Assembly: GCA_017523325.1 (NCBI GenBank)
Contig: JAFWWO010000011.1
Span: 1-34,045 of the forward strand
Direction of reading: 5' to 3'
DNA length: 34,045 nt
Source: Anaerotignum sp.
GTDB lineage: Bacteria > Bacillota > Clostridia > Lachnospirales > Anaerotignaceae
Position 1 is the first letter of the stretch. The number at the start of each line of letters is the position of its first letter. The notes below the pieces were generated by a model. It saw only the letters and a list, made by a program, of their open reading frames with translations, ran no database searches and had not been told where the DNA came from. Of the stretch, positions 31,124 to 34,045 are shown piece after piece. A program made the translations under genes and the position numbers.

Positions 31124-32374
31124 TTATTTGCATAAAAGAAGATATAGGTCATTGACATTGGTCCCTGTGGGGCCTGTCATCAGCAGCGAATCAATGGCTT
31201 TCAGGGCGTGATAGGAATTGTTATCGGCGAGAATTTGATCAATGGAGATATTCAAGACCTCCAGTTCCGTTTTTGTTGTGCCGGTGACCAATCCGCCGGC
31301 GGCATCTGTTGGGCCGTCTGTACCATCGGAACCGGCGGCGGCAACGACTACATTTTCCATACCGGCGATGCTTTGGGCGGCAGACAGTGCAAGTTCCTGA
31401 TTTCGTCCGCCTTTTCCCTTGCCGGTGATGCGGACAACGGTTTCGCCGCCGCAAATCACGGCACAGGGCGGTTTCAGGGGCAATCCGTCTTTTTGTATGG
31501 TCTTGGCAACGGAGGCGAGGAATTTGCCTGCCTCTTTTGCTTCGCAATCTAACATATTGGTCAAAATCAATGGTTCATAACCCAAAGCCTTTGCGGCTTT
31601 TGCCGCATCTGCACAAAGCTCTGTCACACTGCCGGTAATTTCCATAGTTACGTTTTTCGTGGCTTTTGGCGTTTCTATGGCAAGCTGTGCCTGCATTTCC
31701 TCCGTCAGCCGCAAGTGATATTTTTCTGCGATGGCTTTTGCTTCTTCACAGGTGGAGGCATCGGCACAGGTAGGGCCCGAGGCAATGGAATCCGCTCTAT
31801 CGCCCAAAATATCGCTGAGGGCAATGGTATATACGTGAGCCGGTGTGCATAATGCGGCAAAGCGCCCGCCTTTCACGGCGGAAAGATGCTTGCGGACGGT
31901 ATTCATTTCCACAATATCCGCCCCCGATTTCAAAAGCTGGTCGGTGATATCCAGCATATCCGAAAGGGTCAGATTTCCTGCGGGGTGTTCAAATAATGCG
32001 GAGCCGCCGCCGGACACAAGAAAAAATACCGTATCCTGTTCCGTTAAATCCGAAACGGCATTTAGAATGGTGTTCGTTCCCGAAATGGTATTTTCATCGG
32101 GCAAAGGGTGTCCTGCTTCTAAAATGGTAAAGCCCTCTAAATCTCCTTGGGCGTGCCCGTATTTGGTCAAAATAATTCCCCGGTCAATGGGGTGGGGGAT
32201 ATTCTCCGCTGCGGCCTTCGCCATATTCCATGCCGCCTTACCGATGGCAATGACGATTACCTTTCCCTTAAATTCAAAGGTTTTGCCGTTGATTGCTTTT
32301 TTCACAGCTTGATCCGGCAAAGAAGCTTGAATGGCGGTCTGTATGATTTTTTTTGCATCGCTGATGATATCCAT
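31124..32374 (-). CDS. Glycerate 2-kinase (GckA/MOFRL family)
   Basis: The 416-residue cytosolic enzyme phosphorylates D-glycerate to 2-phosphoglycerate. The N-terminal DUF4147 domain has VIAIGKAAWNMAKAAAENI, LTKYGHAQGDLEG, AGHPLPDENTISGT and FLVSGGGSALFEHPAG. The C-terminal MOFRL domain has VICGGETVVRITGKGKGGRN and AAAGSDGTDGPTDAAGG. The ATG at 32374 follows GAGGTGACACCC; the frame stays open upstream for 89 codons, but that region holds the promoter and a terminator hairpin. Family length is 410-450. It is a single gene, convergent with the racemase-like gene, and may serve serine/hydroxypyruvate or glycerate catabolism. Confidence 0.93.
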   Translation of the reverse strand: MDIISDAKKIIQTAIQASLPDQAVKKAINGKTFEFKGKVIVIAIGKAAWNMAKAAAENIPHPIDRGIILTKYGHAQGDLEGFTILEAGHPLPDENTISGTNTILNAVSDLTEQDTVFFLVSGGGSALFEHPAGNLTLSDMLDITDQLLKSGADIVEMNTVRKHLSAVKGGRFAALCTPAHVYTIALSDILGDRADSIASGPTCADASTCEEAKAIAEKYHLRLTEEMQAQLAIETPKATKNVTMEITGSVTELCADAAKAAKALGYEPLILTNMLDCEAKEAGKFLASVAKTIQKDGLPLKPPCAVICGGETVVRITGKGKGGRNQELALSAAQSIAGMENVVVAAAGSDGTDGPTDAAGGLVTGTTKTELEVLNISIDQILADNNSYHALKAIDSLLMTGPTGTNVNDLYLLLCK

Positions 32375-32412
32375 GGGTGTCACCTCACAAAAAATTCCGT
32401 TTTTTTGGAAAC

Positions 32413-32441
32413 AGTATAGCATAGAAAAGGGTTTTGCACAA
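32413..32441 (-). promoter_or_regulatory. Candidate promoter of the glycerate kinase gene
   Basis: On the minus strand TTGTGC (32436-32441) and TATACT (32413-32418) are 17 bp apart, about 40 nt before the start codon. The -35 is weak. Confidence 0.55.
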
Positions 32442-32443
32442 AG

Positions 32444-32469
32444 AAAAAGAGCCGCAATCGGCTCTTTTT
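32444..32469. terminator. Stand-alone terminator hairpin between divergent genes
   Basis: AAAAAGAGCCG (32444-32454) and CGGCTCTTTTT (32459-32469) form a perfect 11-pair stem with a 4-nt loop. It lies upstream of both flanking genes instead of after one. No gene obviously ends here. Confidence 0.75.
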
Positions 32470-32565
32470 GAAAAAAGGGGAGGGTGTATGTATTACTATG
32501 TGATTTGCTATCCTTTTGGAGGACATCTTTATCATACAATTTGAATGTGAATGGGGTGTGTAGTG

Positions 32566-32585
32566 TTTGTAAACAATTTGTAAAC
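32566..32585 (+). repeat. Tandem TTTGTAAAC repeat upstream of miaB
   Basis: TTTGTAAAC occurs at 32566-32574 and 32577-32585, exactly 11 bp apart (one helical turn). The second copy runs into TTGTAAACGATTTT, which resembles a catabolite-responsive element but lacks its last conserved base. The rest of 32470-32640 holds no supported gene; an 18-codon frame with a good ribosome binding site is discussed among the findings. Confidence 0.5.
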
Positions 32586-32640
32586 GATTTTTGAAAATGG
32601 AAAAAGTGTAATTTCTCCTGTAAAATTGAGAAAAATTTCA

Positions 32641-32669
32641 TTGAGATAAGGGTGGGTTTGTGTTATACT
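32641..32669 (+). promoter_or_regulatory. Sigma-A promoter of miaB
   Basis: TTGAGA (32641-32646) and TATACT (32664-32669) are 17 bp apart, with TGT before the -10 making it an extended -10 promoter. The start codon lies 62 nt downstream. Confidence 0.8.
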
Positions 32670-32731
32670 AAAAAATAGTTGCGAACAAGACCCTTGTTCT
32701 GAAAATGAATTGCATTTGAGAGGAAACAAGC

Positions 32732-34045
32732 ATGGAAAATAGGAAAAATAGCACCACATTAGCCGATGAAACGGAACTGATGCGGCAGTTGGAATATATT
32801 CGCCAAATTCGGCAGGAAAACGATGCCTTTGAGGCGAAAACGGGACAGAAAAAGAAGTTTTACAGCCTAGCCATGGGCTGTCAGATGAATGCACATGATT
32901 CCGAGAAGCTGGAAGGTATGCTGACGGAAATGGGATACGAAAGAACACAGGAAGAAAAAGAGGCGGATTTCGTCATTTATAATACCTGCTGTGTGCGGGA
33001 AAATGCGGAATTAAAGGTATACGGTAAGCTGGGCTGGCTGAAGCATTATAAAGAAACCCAAAATCCCGATGCCCTGATTGCCCTTTGCGGCTGTATGATG
33101 CAGCAGGAAACCGTATTACAAACTTTGCGCCAAAAGCACCGTCATGTAGATATTGTATTCGGTACATTTAATCTGTATAAATTGCCGGAATTGGTGGCAA
33201 CACGAATGGAAAGCGGCGAAACGGTGTACGATATTTGGCAGGAGCAGCAGGAAGTGGTGGAGGATCTGCCCAGTATCCGACATTTCCCCTATAAAGCCTC
33301 TGTGAATATCATGTTTGGCTGTAATAACTTCTGTTCCTATTGCATCGTGCCTTATGTTCGGGGCAGGGAGAGAAGCCGTACACCGGAGGAAATTTTAGCG
33401 GAGGTGCGAAAGCTGGCAGCCGATGGTGTCAAGGAAATCATGCTGTTGGGGCAAAAAGTCAATTCCTACGGTAAAAATCTGGAAACGCCTATCTCATTTG
33501 CCGAGCTTTTACGGCAGGTCAATGAAGTGGAGGGGATTGAACGTATCCGTTTTATGACTTCCCACCCCAAAGACCTTTCCGATGAATTGATAGAGGCGAT
33601 GGCACAGTGTGATAAGGTCTGCAAATATATGCATCTTCCCGTGCAGTCGGGCAGTGACGAGGTGCTTCGCCGTATGAATCGGCATTATACAAAAGAATCC
33701 TATCTGGAGTTGGTACGGAAGCTGCGGGCGGCCATGCCGGGCATTACCCTGAGCACGGATATTATTGTAGGCTTCCCCGGTGAAACGGAGGAGGATTTTC
33801 AGGAAACGCTGGATGTCATTCGGCAGGCACGTTACAGCACCGCGTTTACATTTATTTATTCCAAGCGGACAGGCACCCCTGCCGCCGTGATGGAGGATCA
33901 GGTGGATGAGGCAACGGCACAGGAGCGGTTCAACCGCCTTCTTGCCCTTGTTCAGGAGGGCGCCGTCGCCGCATGCGAGCGTCATCAGGGCGAGGTGCAG
34001 GAGATCCTTGTCGAGTCACTGAACGAAAAGGACGGCACGCTCGTA
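32732..34045 (+). CDS. miaB: tRNA-2-methylthio-N6-dimethylallyladenosine synthase, 3'-truncated
   Basis: The frame is open for 438 codons to the window edge. MiaB adds a methylthio group to i6A37 of tRNA using two Fe-S clusters and AdoMet. The N-terminal methylthiotransferase domain has its cluster Cys residues at Cys50 (AMGCQMN), Cys86 (YNTCCVREN) and Cys121 (CGCMMQ). The radical-SAM motif is Cys197-xxx-Cys201-xx-Cys204 (FGCNNFCSYCIVP). The C-terminal domain includes DIIVGFPGETEEDF and YSKRTGTPAA, and the TRAM domain is just beginning. A ~40-residue N-terminal extension before the core is usual in clostridial MiaB. The ATG follows AGAGGAAACAAGC. The last 90 bases are much richer in G+C than the rest. 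Confidence 0.95.
   Translation, partial: MENRKNSTTLADETELMRQLEYIRQIRQENDAFEAKTGQKKKFYSLAMGCQMNAHDSEKLEGMLTEMGYERTQEEKEADFVIYNTCCVRENAELKVYGKLGWLKHYKETQNPDALIALCGCMMQQETVLQTLRQKHRHVDIVFGTFNLYKLPELVATRMESGETVYDIWQEQQEVVEDLPSIRHFPYKASVNIMFGCNNFCSYCIVPYVRGRERSRTPEEILAEVRKLAADGVKEIMLLGQKVNSYGKNLETPISFAELLRQVNEVEGIERIRFMTSHPKDLSDELIEAMAQCDKVCKYMHLPVQSGSDEVLRRMNRHYTKESYLELVRKLRAAMPGITLSTDIIVGFPGETEEDFQETLDVIRQARYSTAFTFIYSKRTGTPAAVMEDQVDEATAQERFNRLLALVQEGAVAACERHQGEVQEILVESLNEKDGTLV

Noticed and set aside
1..34045. tRNA, rRNA, CRISPR arrays, insertion sequences, prophage genes
   Set aside because: None was recognised on either strand. No repeat-spacer pattern, transposase, integrase or rRNA/tRNA signature was seen by eye; a covariance-model scan was not possible.

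Overview
The window looks like a chromosomal segment of a low-to-mid G+C Gram-positive anaerobe of the Clostridia, probably Lachnospirales-like. The evidence is AGGAGG-type ribosome binding sites throughout, TTGACA/TATAAT sigma-A promoters, a T-box in front of thrS, the infC-rpmI-rplT operon with a structured leader, the polA-coaE-lytic transglycosylase gene order, and stalk-domain, SpoIID and SH3-NlpC/P60 envelope proteins. I cannot name the genus. I see no tRNA, rRNA, CRISPR array, insertion sequence or phage gene. The content is mostly housekeeping, with a few accessory operons.

Layout. 1-2680 (+): end of a stalk-domain surface protein, a nicotinamidase-like hydrolase and an M29 aminopeptidase. 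2807-4059 (+): a secreted SH3b/NlpC-P60 protein as a single transcription unit. 4103-7779 (+): an apparent operon of a SpoIID/LytB protein, three small unknown proteins (two of them tandem paralogues) and queA. 7820-8892 (-): an orphan NMT1/SsuA-type binding lipoprotein. 9092-15497 (+): polA, coaE, a lytic transglycosylase, an orphan peptide-binding lipoprotein and a GalT-like HIT-superfamily protein, packed with gaps of 1-17 nt. 15498-16370: an AT-rich island with a DUF3139-like gene. 16371-18529 (-): operon of a LUD-domain protein, a DUF188 protein, a thiamine-binding (MTH1187-type) protein and a HAD phosphatase. 18600-20437 (+): a TrmH-type RNA methyltransferase and a CorA-type transporter. 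20497-22800 (+): promoter, T-box and thrS. 22805-25095: a Cys/Met-metabolism PLP enzyme divergent from a LysR regulator. 25116-26520 (+): infC-rpmI-rplT. 26536-27453 (+): an AEC carrier. 27554-31110 (+): an XRE-cupin regulator, a YkvI-type transporter and a class III PLP enzyme that resembles isoleucine 2-epimerase more than an ordinary aminotransferase. 31124-32441 (-): glycerate 2-kinase. 32641-34045 (+): miaB, cut by the window end.

How the genes fit together. Translation and RNA modification are strongly represented: thrS is controlled by tRNA-Thr charging through the T-box, IF3/L35/L20 by a leader attenuator, and queA, trmH-like and miaB modify RNA. Envelope remodelling is carried by the NlpC/P60, SpoIID and SLT proteins. 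The most interesting accessory unit is the XRE-cupin / YkvI / racemase-like PLP enzyme cluster. Its transporter promoter is followed immediately by two perfect AT-rich palindromes, suggesting a locally regulated amino-acid racemisation and transport system. Other points worth a second look are an apparent AUU start in infC, a T-box bulge reading CGGA instead of UGGN, an NlpC/P60 domain whose third catalytic position is Arg, and an abrupt rise in G+C in the last 90 bases of miaB.
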